Under the pieces are notes generated by a model. The model saw only the letters and a list, made by a program, of their open reading frames with translations, did no database searches and had not been told where the DNA came from. This document shows positions 26,758 through 35,277 of a stretch of 64,000 nucleotides of DNA, one piece after another (position 1 is the first letter of the stretch; each line of letters opens with the position of its first letter). The translations under genes and the position numbers were made by a program. This DNA is from Pseudomonas tructae (GTDB taxonomy: Bacteria > Pseudomonadota > Gammaproteobacteria > Pseudomonadales > Pseudomonadaceae): assembly GCF_004214895.1 (NCBI RefSeq), contig NZ_CP035952.1:2614501-2678500 (forward strand). Direction: 5' to 3'.

Positions 26758-27719
26758 AACGCCTGTTGACGCTCCTGGCACTGCTGGCCAGCGCGCAGGC
26801 ACAGGCGCTGTGCAGCGTGATCGACACCGCGCCGGCCAGTTTCGGCAGCGTCAGTTCGACCCTGGTACGCAACGCGGTGCAGTCGGCCTCGACCCTCAAT
26901 GGCGGGCTGCAATGCACAGGCTCGCTGGTGAGCCTGCTGGCCAGCGATGATCATTTTTATGCAACCTTCACCCCGCCGGTGGGCAGTACCGGCATGGTCG
27001 GGCCCACTGGCGATGTGATTGCCTACACCCTGTATGCCAATAACACCACCAACTTTGCCATCACCCGTGGCCAGCCCTACGACTTTGCCCGCAACGGCAT
27101 TCTCGATGCCCTGGGCCTGCTCAATGGCACTACGCCCAAGTCGGTGCCGATCTACCTCAAGAGCCTGACCGGCAGCAACGTCGCCGCCGGCCTCTACCAG
27201 GAAACCCTGTCGGTGTACTGGAACATCAGCTATTGCTGGGGGATTGGTATCGGCACCATCTGCCTGGGCCGGCAGAACCTTACCGGCACCACCAGCCTGA
27301 CGGTGAGCGTAACGGTGACCAACGACTGCCAGATCACCAGCCCCAACATCAGTTTCGGCAACGCCCCGGTGGTGGCAGGCTTCAGTACGGTCAGCAGCAA
27401 CGTCAACGTCTCCTGCACCAAGGGCAGCAACTATACCGTGGGGCTGGACGATGGCCAGAATGTGTCCGCCGGGCGCCGACGGATGAAGTCGGCGGCCAAC
27501 AACTACCTGGCCTATGACATCTTCAAAAGCGCCGGCAGTGTGCGCTGGGGCAGCCTGACCACGGCCCGTCGGGCCAGTACCGACGCCGATATCAACCCTG
27601 GCGCGGGCACCGGCACCGGCAGCCAGATCTTCAACTACAACGCCAAGGTCTACACCGACCAGGCCACACCACCCGCCGGTACCTACCTGGACAACGTCAT
27701 ACTCGACGTGCAGTTCTGA
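26754..27719 (+). CDS. Csu-type tip adhesin/pilin with two spore-coat-U domains (CsuE-like)
   Basis: 321 residues. Signal peptide MKRLLTLLALLASAQAQA. There are two SCPU domains: the first about 20-165 (CSVIDTAPASFGSVSS ... YQETLSVYWNISYCWG), the second about 180-321 (VTNDCQITSPNISFGNAPVV ... YLDNVILDVQF). In Csu pili the two-domain subunit sits at the tip and mediates binding to abiotic surfaces. It overlaps the usher stop by 4 bp (ATGA) and ends the operon. Confidence 0.85.
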   Translation: MKRLLTLLALLASAQAQALCSVIDTAPASFGSVSSTLVRNAVQSASTLNGGLQCTGSLVSLLASDDHFYATFTPPVGSTGMVGPTGDVIAYTLYANNTTNFAITRGQPYDFARNGILDALGLLNGTTPKSVPIYLKSLTGSNVAAGLYQETLSVYWNISYCWGIGIGTICLGRQNLTGTTSLTVSVTVTNDCQITSPNISFGNAPVVAGFSTVSSNVNVSCTKGSNYTVGLDDGQNVSAGRRRMKSAANNYLAYDIFKSAGSVRWGSLTTARRASTDADINPGAGTGTGSQIFNYNAKVYTDQATPPAGTYLDNVILDVQF

Positions 27720-27823
27720 GCCTGGCAGCCAGCTACAACCTTTACGGCAGCCTCGGGCAAGACGGCCATTGCCGCCGGGAGCAGAGTAGGCGCACTGTCT
27801 TCTTCTGCTCGAGGTCTTTTGCC

Positions 27824-29326
27824 ATGTCGCTCAACGACACGCTCAGTGCGCACCTGCATCGCGGCACGGTCGGCTTTCCCACCGCCCTTGCCAGTACCAT
27901 CGGCCTGATCATGGCAAGCCCGGTAATCCTCACCGCGACCATGGGCTTTGGTATCGGCGGCAGCGCCTTCGCCGTGGCCATGCTGATCGCCGTGGTGATG
28001 ATGCTGGCGCAGGCGACCACCTTTGCCGAAGCGGCGTCGATCCTGCCGACCACCGGCGCGGTCTACGACTACATCAACTGCGGCATGGGCCGTTTTTTCG
28101 CGATTACCGGCACACTGTCGGCCTACCTGATCGTCCACGTCTTCGCCGGCACCGCCGAGACCATGCTGGCCGGGGTCATGGCCCTGGTGAACTTCGAACA
28201 CCTCAACACCCTGGCCGAGTCGGCCGGTGGCTCATGGCTGCTGGGCGTGGGCTTCGTGATCGTCTTCGCCATCCTCAATGCCTTTGGTGTCAGTGTGTTC
28301 GGCAAGGCCGAGATCATCCTCACCTTCGGCATGTGGACCACCCTGATGGTCTTTGGCGTGCTGGGCCTGGTTGCCGCGCCGGCGGTGGAGCTTTCGGGCT
28401 GGTTCGGGGTGTCGCTGGTGGGCACGGACCTGATGACCATCCTTTCGCTGGTGGGCATGGCCATGTTCATGTTCGTCGGCTGCGAGTTCGTCACGCCGCT
28501 GGCTCCGGACTTGCGCCAGTCGGCCAAAAGCATGCCGCGGGCCATGGCCCTGGGCCTGCTGGGGGTGGCGACGTGCATGTTCATCTACGGCGCGGCGATG
28601 AAGCGCCAGGTCGAGAACGTGCTGCTCGATGCCGCCAGCGGCGTGCACCTGCTGGACACGCCCATGGCCATTCCGCGCTTTGCCGAACAAGTGATGGGCG
28701 ATATCGGCCCGCTGTGGCTGGGCATCGGCTTTCTGTTTGCCGGTGCTGCGACCATCAACACGCTGATGGCCGGGGTGCCGCGGATTCTCTACGGCATGGC
28801 CGTCGACGGCGCCTTGCCCAAGGTTTTCACCTACCTGCACCCGCGCTTTAAAACGCCGCTGCTGTGTATCCTCGTTGCCGCGCTGATTCCGTGCCTGCAT
28901 GCCTTGTGGCTGGGCGGCAATACCGACCGCATCATGCACCTGGTGCTGGCGGCGGTGTGTGCCTGGAGCACCGCCTACCTGCTGGTGACGCTGTCGGTGG
29001 TGATCCTGCGTATCCGCCGCCCGGACTTGCCACGGGCCTATCGCTCGCCGCTGTTTCCGTTGCCGCAGATCCTCTCCAGCGTCGGTATTGTCCTGGGCAT
29101 GTGCTTCATCACCCCGCCCGGCATGGACCCGGCCGACATTTACGTGCCCTTTGGCCTGATGCTGGGCGGCACGGCGGTGTATGCGCTGTTCTGGACCCTG
29201 GTGGTGCAGAAGGTCAATCCGTTCAAGCCGGCCTCGGTAGAAGAGGTGCTGGCGCGCGAATTCGCTCACCAACCGGGGACTGCACATGGCTATTGCCCTG
29301 CGCCAACTGTGGCAAAGGCTGTCTGA
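27824..29326 (+). CDS. APC-superfamily amino-acid/amine permease
   Basis: 500 residues with about twelve membrane segments. The N-terminus (GFPTALASTIGLIMASPVILTATMGFGIGG) and EAASILPTTGAVYDYINCGMGRFFAITGTLSAYLIVHVFAGTAE fit the amino acid-polyamine-organocation family. The substrate is not evident. It is followed by a DUF3156 gene that overlaps its 3' end by 41 bp and a FeaR-type regulator, so uptake of an amine or an aromatic amino-acid derivative is a reasonable inference. Confidence 0.85.
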   Translation: MSLNDTLSAHLHRGTVGFPTALASTIGLIMASPVILTATMGFGIGGSAFAVAMLIAVVMMLAQATTFAEAASILPTTGAVYDYINCGMGRFFAITGTLSAYLIVHVFAGTAETMLAGVMALVNFEHLNTLAESAGGSWLLGVGFVIVFAILNAFGVSVFGKAEIILTFGMWTTLMVFGVLGLVAAPAVELSGWFGVSLVGTDLMTILSLVGMAMFMFVGCEFVTPLAPDLRQSAKSMPRAMALGLLGVATCMFIYGAAMKRQVENVLLDAASGVHLLDTPMAIPRFAEQVMGDIGPLWLGIGFLFAGAATINTLMAGVPRILYGMAVDGALPKVFTYLHPRFKTPLLCILVAALIPCLHALWLGGNTDRIMHLVLAAVCAWSTAYLLVTLSVVILRIRRPDLPRAYRSPLFPLPQILSSVGIVLGMCFITPPGMDPADIYVPFGLMLGGTAVYALFWTLVVQKVNPFKPASVEEVLAREFAHQPGTAHGYCPAPTVAKAV

Positions 29327-29870
29327 ACGGGCGCCGGCCGGCTATCGGCCGGGGCTGACCCTGCAGCGGGTGCAGGCCAACCTGGGGCTGGACAGTTTTG
29401 TCGTACTTGCTCCGGGGCAGGGCTGCTTCGACTGGGCCGGGCAGACGGTGCAGGTGCGCGAGCGCTGTGAGGCACACCTGCTGATGCACCTGGTGCTGAC
29501 CGAGTTCAGCCTGAAACTGCCTGCCAGCGACCAGGGCAACGCCCACCTGGAGCTGCACCACAGCGGGTCGTTGCGGCGCAGCGGGCTGCGGGTGCGCCTG
29601 CGCAAGGGCACACCGGCGCTACAGGCTCAAGTGCAGGGTCGCCTACAGGCGCAGGCGGCCTTGCTGCAGGCGCTGATGCCCCTGGACTTCAAGCGCCTGC
29701 GGCTGCAAAGGCACGAGGGCCAGTGGACCCTGACCCTTGAACATATCGGCGCCAGCGAGGTGGTCAGCCGTCTGCCGGCCTTTCGTCGCTACATCCGCCT
29801 GAGCCCCGAGCAACGCCAGCACCTGCTGGCTGCGCTGCAAGGCCTCGCGGCGCTGATGGCCGGGCTCTGA
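29286..29870 (+). CDS. DUF3156-like conserved protein
   Basis: 194 residues, no signal peptide or membrane segment. Features seen: LTLQRVQANLGLDSFVVLAPGQGCFDWAGQ, ERCEAHLLMHLVLTEFSLKLP, and a basic helical second half. It resembles the DUF3156 family known mainly in Pseudomonas next to amino-acid permeases; this assignment is from memory. The start lies 41 bp inside the permease gene in another frame, which indicates translational coupling. Function is unknown. Confidence 0.65.
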   Translation: MAIALRQLWQRLSERAPAGYRPGLTLQRVQANLGLDSFVVLAPGQGCFDWAGQTVQVRERCEAHLLMHLVLTEFSLKLPASDQGNAHLELHHSGSLRRSGLRVRLRKGTPALQAQVQGRLQAQAALLQALMPLDFKRLRLQRHEGQWTLTLEHIGASEVVSRLPAFRRYIRLSPEQRQHLLAALQGLAALMAGL

Positions 29871-29935
29871 CCCGGCCAGCTGGCATCAAACCTGCTTTCA
29901 CCCTGGCTGCTTCAAGCACGTTGCGCCTACATAGA

Positions 29936-29945
29936 TAACATGTTA
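29936..29945. promoter_or_regulatory. TAACATGTTA palindrome before the feaR-type gene
   Basis: A perfect 10-bp palindrome in an AT-rich context (ATAGATAACATGTTAACTAT) lies 43 bp upstream of the regulator start. It could be an operator, but short palindromes of this size also occur by chance. Confidence 0.25.
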
Positions 29946-29987
29946 ACTATTGCGCAACAAAAACAAGATGCCATTGTGGAGGTGCCC

Positions 29988-30932
29988 ATGAGTATCCATC
30001 ACGCCAGCAGCCCTGCGCTGGAACGCTGGAACGCAACGATGCAGAACATCTGTGGGGTGTACGAGACGGAACTGGCGTTCAACCCCGCGCTGTTCATCGG
30101 TGAGATTTCCACCTGGTCGCGCGGCGGCCTGGCCCTGGCCAACCTGCGCACCAATGCCGGGCTGATCCGCCGCAAGGGCCTGAACAGCGACCGCGACAAC
30201 GACCAGCACTGCTTTCTGGTCAGCCAGCGCACCGGCTTTTCGCAGATCACCCAGAACGGCGTCAGCATCCAGCTGGCACCCGGCGAGATGCTCCTGATGG
30301 ACGCCGCCGGCGCCTGCGAGATCATGCCCTTCGGCCTGATCGAGCACGCCTCGCTGTCGTTGTCGCGGGCCGAGGTGTGCAAGCAACTGGGCGGCGAGCG
30401 CCACACCTTCGGCAAGATTTCCCAGACCCGTGCCTGCGGGCGCATGCTGCACCTGCTGATGGACCAGCTGTGCAAGGAGCAGCATGCCGGGGAAGGCGAG
30501 CAGGGCGAGGGCCAGGCCCTGCACAGTGCCTTTTTGTCATTGCTCGGTTCGGCCCTGGAAGGCAGCGATGAGCTCACGGCAATGCCGGCTTCATTGCAAG
30601 GCGCCAACCTGCGCAGTTATGTGCAGAAAGTCATCGACGACTCCCTCGGCCAGGCCAACCTGACCCCGGTCAGCCTCGCCAACCGCCTGAATATCTCGGT
30701 GCGCCACCTTTACCGCCTGTTCGAAGAGCAGGACGACAGTGTCTGCCGCTACATCCAGCGCGCGCGGCTCAAACGCAGCGCCGCCGACCTGGCCAACCCG
30801 GTGCTGCAGCGCGAATCGATCACCACCATTGCCTATAAATGGGGCTTCACCGACTCGGCGCACTTCAGCCGCTCGTTCAAGAAGCAGTTCGAACAATCGC
30901 CCAAGGACTACCGCGCCAGCAGCCTGGGCTGA
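29988..30932 (+). CDS. feaR: FeaR-type AraC-family regulator
   Basis: 314 residues from ATG 29988 (SD GTGGAGG). The N-terminal sensing domain (ERWNATMQNICGVYETELAFNP) and the C-terminal AraC helix-turn-helix (VSLANRLNISVRHLYRLFEEQDDSVCRYIQRARLKRS and ITTIAYKWGFTDSAHFSRSFKKQFEQSPKDYR) match FeaR. In E. coli FeaR activates tyramine/phenylethylamine oxidase and phenylacetaldehyde dehydrogenase. Here a permease and DUF3156 gene lie upstream, and an FAD amine oxidase-like gene and the hpa cluster downstream. A role in aromatic-amine catabolism is inferred. Confidence 0.75.
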   Translation: MSIHHASSPALERWNATMQNICGVYETELAFNPALFIGEISTWSRGGLALANLRTNAGLIRRKGLNSDRDNDQHCFLVSQRTGFSQITQNGVSIQLAPGEMLLMDAAGACEIMPFGLIEHASLSLSRAEVCKQLGGERHTFGKISQTRACGRMLHLLMDQLCKEQHAGEGEQGEGQALHSAFLSLLGSALEGSDELTAMPASLQGANLRSYVQKVIDDSLGQANLTPVSLANRLNISVRHLYRLFEEQDDSVCRYIQRARLKRSAADLANPVLQRESITTIAYKWGFTDSAHFSRSFKKQFEQSPKDYRASSLG

Positions 30933-30995
30933 GCAGCACTTCATCACCGCTGACTTGACCGCAGGATGCGGTCTGTATAGGCTCGCCTGATCCGG

Positions 30996-31013
30996 CTACC
31001 TACCGATAGGTAG
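30996..31013. promoter_or_regulatory. Perfect palindrome, probable TetR operator
   Basis: CTACCTA-CCGA-TAGGTAG is a perfect inverted repeat with 7-bp arms, 50 bp upstream of the MFS start. The form (alternating CTACC/GGTAG) is typical of TetR-family operators in proteobacteria. The likely ligand is the TetR encoded downstream in the same unit. Confidence 0.7.
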
Positions 31014-31063
31014 GTTGAGCGGTAAACGCCAGCCGGGTCTTGTTTTTATCTGGAATCGAACCT

Positions 31064-32287
31064 ATGCACAGTGCAGCCTCCACGCCGACCGCCCGGGTCG
31101 GCTTTGCCATTTCTCTGGCCCTGATCGGCGCCCTCGGGCCCTCGGCGGTCGACATGTACCTGGCCAGCATGCCGAGCATTGCCAGCGAGTTCGCCACCTC
31201 CTATGCCGGTGTGCAACTGACCCTGACCGTGTTCCTCCTGGCCATGGGCGCCGGGCAACTGTTGTTCGGCCCACTGGTCGATACCCTCGGCCGGCGCCGA
31301 CCATTGCTTGCCGGTTTGCTGGTGTTCGTCCTCAGCTCCCTGGCCGCTGCAGCAGCGCCAGACCTCAATAGCCTGCTGCTGGCGCGCTTTATCCAGGGCC
31401 TGGGTAGCGCCCTGACCCTGGTGGTGATCATGAGCATGGTCCGCGACGTTGCCGAAGGTGCGCGGGCCGCGCAGATCTTCGCCTTGCTGATGACCATCGA
31501 AGGCCTGGCCCCGGTGATCGCCCCGGCGCTGGGTGGCTTTGTCGGTGCGCACTTGGGTTGGCGGGCGATCATGCTGGTGCTGGCGGTACTGGGGGTACTG
31601 GTGCTGATCAACTCGGCGCTGATGCTCAAGGAGACCTTGCCCCAGGACAAGCGCATGGCCTGGCAGCCACGGGCGTTCCTGCGCACTTATGTGCGTATCG
31701 CCTCTGACCGCCAGTTTCTGCGCCCGGCGCTGGCCTTGTCGGCGGTGTTCTTCTTTCTGTTTGCCTACATCGGGGGGGCGGCCTTCGTCTACCAGCATCA
31801 TTTCGGCCTTTCGGTGGAGGCCTTCGGCACGTTGTTCGGGGCTACCGGCGTGGCCATTTTGCTCGGCGCCATCACTGCTGGCCGCCTGGTGGCGCGCAAG
31901 GGCCTGGTGCGCCTGGCGCGCTGGGGCGCGGCCTGCATGCTGGTCGGTGCCGTACTGGTACTGGCAGGTGCGCTGAGTTCGGCGGGGCTTGCGGGCATCG
32001 TGGCCGGCATGGCTGTGGCGATGTTCGGCCTGGGCATTGCCGAAGCGACCCTGATGTCCCTGGTGATGTCTTCGCAGAACACGGCACTGGGTTCGACGGC
32101 GGCCTTGCTGGGGGCGTTCCAGTTGATCATTTCGTCGTTCGCCACGCCATTGTCGGGCATCATGGCGCCCTTGGGCGCGGCGCACTGGGCGCTGTTGCTC
32201 GGCTGTTCGGCGGTATTCGTCGCCGTGCTGGTGCATGTGAGTACCCGCGATGCCGAGCCGCATCTGCAGGGCCTGGCTGGCCACTGA
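31064..32287 (+). CDS. Bcr/CflA-family multidrug efflux MFS transporter
   Basis: 407 residues with about twelve membrane segments. LIGALGPSAVDMYLASMPSIASEF at the N-terminus and GPLVDTLGRRRPLLAGLLVFVLSSLAAA (motif A) are characteristic of Bcr/CflA drug exporters. ATG 31064 was chosen over a TTG 24 bp upstream. A TetR gene follows 27 bp later on the same strand and a palindromic operator precedes, so expression is probably repressed by that TetR and induced by its ligand. Confidence 0.88.
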   Translation: MHSAASTPTARVGFAISLALIGALGPSAVDMYLASMPSIASEFATSYAGVQLTLTVFLLAMGAGQLLFGPLVDTLGRRRPLLAGLLVFVLSSLAAAAAPDLNSLLLARFIQGLGSALTLVVIMSMVRDVAEGARAAQIFALLMTIEGLAPVIAPALGGFVGAHLGWRAIMLVLAVLGVLVLINSALMLKETLPQDKRMAWQPRAFLRTYVRIASDRQFLRPALALSAVFFFLFAYIGGAAFVYQHHFGLSVEAFGTLFGATGVAILLGAITAGRLVARKGLVRLARWGAACMLVGAVLVLAGALSSAGLAGIVAGMAVAMFGLGIAEATLMSLVMSSQNTALGSTAALLGAFQLIISSFATPLSGIMAPLGAAHWALLLGCSAVFVAVLVHVSTRDAEPHLQGLAGH

Positions 32288-32314
32288 TCCGTTTTGTTTG
32301 TGGGAGACACCGCT

Positions 32315-32920
32315 ATGAGAAGCCTGACGCCGTCGGCGCAAAAGATCTGCGCGATTGCCGTCGAACAGTTCGCCGAGCTGGGTTATGACGCGTCGTCGCT
32401 GAACGATATCGCCGCCGCCGCGGGCATGCGCAAGCCATCCTTGTATGCGCATTTCGCCGGCAAGGATGACCTGTTCCAGGTGGTCTACGAGCGAGCGTTG
32501 CAGACCGAACATGAGTACCTGGAGGCCTGCTTTGCCGAACAGGTGCCGGCCAGTGAACTGCCAGGGCAGCGCTTTGCCGAGCGTTTGAATGAGCGTTACC
32601 AGGCCTCGGCGCATCTGCGCTTCATGCTACGCACGGCGTTCTTCCCTCCGAGCGAATTACGGCCGGTGATCTGTGCCGGGTTCGAGGCGTACCTGGCGCG
32701 TTTGGGCGAGTTGTTTGCTCAGGCGTTGCGCCGTTTCAGGCCGGAGCTGGATGACCAGCAGCAGCGCTTGTATGGCGACGCGTACCTGGGGATTGTCGAC
32801 AGTTTGAATGTCGAATTGATTTATGCGGGAGCGGGGGCTTTTGCGCGGCGCCTGGCGGCGCTTTGGTGGGTGTTTGGGGAAAGTCTTCGCGGGGCAAGCC
32901 CGCTCCCACAGGACTGGTAG
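32315..32920 (+). CDS. TetR-family repressor with REP-encoded C-terminus
   Basis: 201 residues. The TetR helix-turn-helix is LNDIAAAAGMRKPSLYAHFAGKDDLF near residues 28-53. The ligand domain has a TetR_C-like helical pattern. The last eleven residues (LRGASPLPQDW) are translated from the first arm of a REP element and the stop lies in the spacer, so the natural C-terminus was replaced or extended by the repeat. The upstream MFS exporter and the palindrome at 30996-31013 are the likely targets. Confidence 0.85.
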   Translation: MRSLTPSAQKICAIAVEQFAELGYDASSLNDIAAAAGMRKPSLYAHFAGKDDLFQVVYERALQTEHEYLEACFAEQVPASELPGQRFAERLNERYQASAHLRFMLRTAFFPPSELRPVICAGFEAYLARLGELFAQALRRFRPELDDQQQRLYGDAYLGIVDSLNVELIYAGAGAFARRLAALWWVFGESLRGASPLPQDW

Positions 32921-32940
32921 GAGCGGGCTTGCCCCGCGAT
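32887..32940. repeat. Inverted REP pair straddling the tetR stop
   Basis: The left arm (from 32887, CGCGGGGCAAGCCCGCTCC) lies within the tetR reading frame; the right arm (GAGCGGGCTTGCCCCGCGAT, 32921-32940) starts right after the stop. The short spacer makes a strong hairpin that may also end the transcript. Confidence 0.85.
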
Positions 32941-32948
32941 GCTGTTAG

Positions 32949-33314
32949 TCAGACCACCGCAAAGTAATGCTTCACAAAGCTCTCGCTGAGAATCTCCCAC
33001 AACACAGGCGTGCCCTTGCTGACGAACCAGCTGTCACCCGGGTTGTAGGTGCGGCTCACTCCGGTTGCTTCATCGGTCAAACGCACTTGGCCTGTGACCA
33101 CCACCGCCTGTTCGTTGAACGGGTAGACCATGCGGAACTTGCCGGTGGTGGTGCCGAAGTAGGCGCTGCTGACCGGGTCGGTCGGGGCGCCGAAGGTCAT
33201 CTTGCCGAAGGCGCGCACTTCGCCTTCGAGTATTTCCGAGCCCAGGTCGGCTACGGTGCCCCAGGCGTCGAGTTCGTTGAGCTGGATAGTCTGTTTGATG
33301 GCAGTCAGGGTCAT
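32949..33314 (-). CDS. Cupin-domain protein (EutQ/DUF861-like)
   Basis: 121 residues from MTLTAIKQ at 33314; a longer start upstream is less likely. A single small cupin fold is suggested by AYFGTTTGKFRMVYPFNEQAVVVTGQVRLTDEATG and the PGDSWFVSKGTPVLWEI turn. These proteins often bind a metal or sugar/amine ligand, but the usual histidines are mostly missing here, so catalysis is doubtful. It follows the FAD amine oxidase-like gene by 34 bp on the same strand and probably belongs to its operon. Confidence 0.75.
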   Translation of the reverse strand: MTLTAIKQTIQLNELDAWGTVADLGSEILEGEVRAFGKMTFGAPTDPVSSAYFGTTTGKFRMVYPFNEQAVVVTGQVRLTDEATGVSRTYNPGDSWFVSKGTPVLWEILSESFVKHYFAVV

Positions 33315-33348
33315 GGCAGTGTTCCTTGAGGGTTGAATGGAAATGAGT

Positions 33349-34647
33349 TCAGCGCCGGCCATTCCAATAGCCGGACAACTGGTGCCAGGATTTGCCAGCG
33401 GTCAGCAGCACTGAGCGCAGTTGGTCCTTGGCCGGGATGGTCGGGCGTGGCACCGAGCTGATCAGGTCATAACGCGCCGAGCCTTCGCTCATGCCTTCGG
33501 CCAGGACCTTGCAGATGATGTGGCTGGGGGTGACGCCAAAGCCGGAATAACCTTGCACGTAAAAGGCGTTGCGCCGACCGGGCAAGGTGCCGATCTGCGG
33601 GAACAGGTTGGGGCTGCAGGCCATTGGCCCACCCCAGGCCAGGTCGATCTTCACGTCCTTGAGGTAGGGGAAGATCTTCAGCATCAGGTTGCGGTTCCAG
33701 GCCTTGAGATCACGGGGGATGTGCTCCACCAGTGGCGTGGCGGCGCCGAACAGCAGGCGGTTTTCGTTGGTTACGCGGTAATAGTCGATCACCGGGCGGA
33801 TGTCGCTGTAGGCGCCGCGAATCGGGCTGATGCGTTGGATCAGTTCGTCCGACAGCGGCTCGGTCATCATCTGGAAGGCGTAGGTGTTGATGGTCGAGCG
33901 GTGCAGCTCCGGTTCCAGTTTGTTGAGGAAGCTGTCGCAAGCCCACAGCAGCTTGCTGGCGGTCACCGAACCGCGCCCGGTACGCACGCGGATGCGTTCG
34001 CCGTACTGCACCTGCAGCGCCGGGCTGTTCTCGAAGAGGCGCACACCGTGTTCGCTGAGCGCCTTGGCTTCACCGAGCAACAGGTTGAGCGAATGCACAT
34101 GGCCGCCGCCCATGTGCAGCAGGGCACTGCTGTAGGCGTCGGAGCCGATGATCTGCTTGACCTCGCTGCCACCGAGAAAACGGATCTCGTGCTGGGAGTT
34201 GACCGACTTGAAGTCCTTTTCCCAGGCGCGCAGGGTCTTTTCCTGGCGGGCATTGAAGCCCAGGTAGCCGTAACCGTGGCAGAAGTCGGCGTCGATGGCG
34301 TACTTGGCGATACGCTTCTTGATGATGTCGGCGCCCAGGTCGCTGATCTCGAAGATCTGCCGCAGACCGTCGTCGCCGACGTGCTGTTTGATCTTCTCCA
34401 GGTCGTGGCCGATGCCGGCCATGATCTGCCCGCCATTGCGCCCGGTGCCGCCAAAGCCCAGGTAGCGGGCCTCGAGCACGACGATATTGGTGATGCCTTT
34501 TTCCGCCAGCTCCAGGGCCGTGTTGATCCCGGAGAAGCCGCCGCCGATGATGACCACGTCGGCGTCCACGTCCTCTTCCAGGGTGGGGAAGCTCAGGTTG
34601 TATTTTTTGGTGGCGGTGTAGTAGGTCGGCGTTTCGATGTTGATCAT
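33349..34647 (-). CDS. FAD-dependent amine oxidoreductase (PuuB/DadA-like)
   Basis: 432 residues. The dinucleotide fold is DADVVIIGGGFSGINTALELAEKG near 28-52, followed by GGTGRNGGQIMAG near 67-79, typical of gamma-glutamylputrescine oxidase and related D-amino-acid/amine oxidases. The C-terminal VQGYSGFGVTPSHIICKVLAEG is the second FAD contact. It oxidises an amine to an aldehyde or imine. It is divergent from hpaR and in operon with a cupin gene. With feaR and the permease nearby, oxidation of an aromatic amine feeding the hpa pathway is possible but not shown. Confidence 0.8.
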   Translation of the reverse strand: MINIETPTYYTATKKYNLSFPTLEEDVDADVVIIGGGFSGINTALELAEKGITNIVVLEARYLGFGGTGRNGGQIMAGIGHDLEKIKQHVGDDGLRQIFEISDLGADIIKKRIAKYAIDADFCHGYGYLGFNARQEKTLRAWEKDFKSVNSQHEIRFLGGSEVKQIIGSDAYSSALLHMGGGHVHSLNLLLGEAKALSEHGVRLFENSPALQVQYGERIRVRTGRGSVTASKLLWACDSFLNKLEPELHRSTINTYAFQMMTEPLSDELIQRISPIRGAYSDIRPVIDYYRVTNENRLLFGAATPLVEHIPRDLKAWNRNLMLKIFPYLKDVKIDLAWGGPMACSPNLFPQIGTLPGRRNAFYVQGYSGFGVTPSHIICKVLAEGMSEGSARYDLISSVPRPTIPAKDQLRSVLLTAGKSWHQLSGYWNGRR

Positions 34648-34766
34648 GGCGCAGCCTGAAAAGTGAAGTACTGATGGGCTCCATTAAGGCCCTGTAGCAC
34701 GCGGGCGTCTTGATCCTGCCTGCCGCACGGCTTGACTGCCGGTGCCAGGGCTGTGGCAAGGCACTG

Positions 34767-34790
34767 ATTTTGTTAAAGTGTTAACAAAAT
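34767..34790. promoter_or_regulatory. Perfect 10-bp-arm palindrome, probable HpaR operator at hpaR
   Basis: ATTTTGTTAA-AGTG-TTAACAAAAT is perfectly symmetrical and ends 21 bp before the hpaR start. A related GTTAA-TGTG-TTAAC site occurs at the other end of the cluster in front of hpaG1. This fits autoregulation by HpaR, with the divergent oxidoreductase gene possibly affected too. Confidence 0.75.
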
Positions 34791-34811
34791 AGCCTGAAGA
34801 TTAGCCCTTCC

Positions 34812-35234
34812 ATGCCCCAGCCACGCCCCTCCCTGACCCTGACCTTGTTGCAAGCCCGCGAAGCGGCCATGGGTTTTTTCCGCCCCTCGCTCAACCAGCA
34901 TGGGCTGACCGAGCAGCAATGGCGGGTGATCCGTATCTTGCGCCAGCAGGGGGAAATGGAGATCTACCGCCTGGCGGAGCTGGCCTGCATCCTCAAGCCG
35001 AGCATGACGGGCGTGCTGGTGCGCATGGAGGCTGCCGGGCTGGTCAGCCGGCGCAAGGCCGAGCATGACCAGCGCCGGGTGCTGGTCAACCTGGCGCACA
35101 AAGGCGAGGAGATTTTTGCCTCGATGAGCCAGTGCATGGAGGGCAACTACCAGCGGATCCAGGAGCAGTTTGGCGAGCAGAAGCTGCAGGCGCTGCTGGG
35201 CTTGCTGGAGGAGTTGAAGCAGGTACGGCGGTAG
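34812..35234 (+). CDS. hpaR: HpaR, MarR-family repressor of the homoprotocatechuate pathway
   Basis: 140 residues. The MarR winged helix is in LTEQQWRVIRILRQQGEMEIYRLAELACILKPSMTGVLVRMEAAGLVSRRKAEHDQRRVLVNL, and the order and length match HpaR of E. coli and Pseudomonas. HpaR represses the meta-cleavage genes until homoprotocatechuate or 4-hydroxyphenylacetate binds. The gene faces the hpaI-to-hpaG1 operon tail-to-tail. A palindromic site lies directly upstream. Confidence 0.9.
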   Translation: MPQPRPSLTLTLLQAREAAMGFFRPSLNQHGLTEQQWRVIRILRQQGEMEIYRLAELACILKPSMTGVLVRMEAAGLVSRRKAEHDQRRVLVNLAHKGEEIFASMSQCMEGNYQRIQEQFGEQKLQALLGLLEELKQVRR

Positions 35235-35240
35235 AATCCT

Positions 35241-35264
35241 GTGGGAGCGGGCTTGCCCCGCGAT
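35241..35264 (+). repeat. Single REP element between hpaR and hpaI
   Basis: GTGGGAGCGGGCTTGCCCCG followed by CGAT at 35241-35264 is one full REP core without an inverted partner. It sits between the two convergent genes. Confidence 0.85.
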
Positions 35265-35277
35265 GAGGCCGGCCCAT

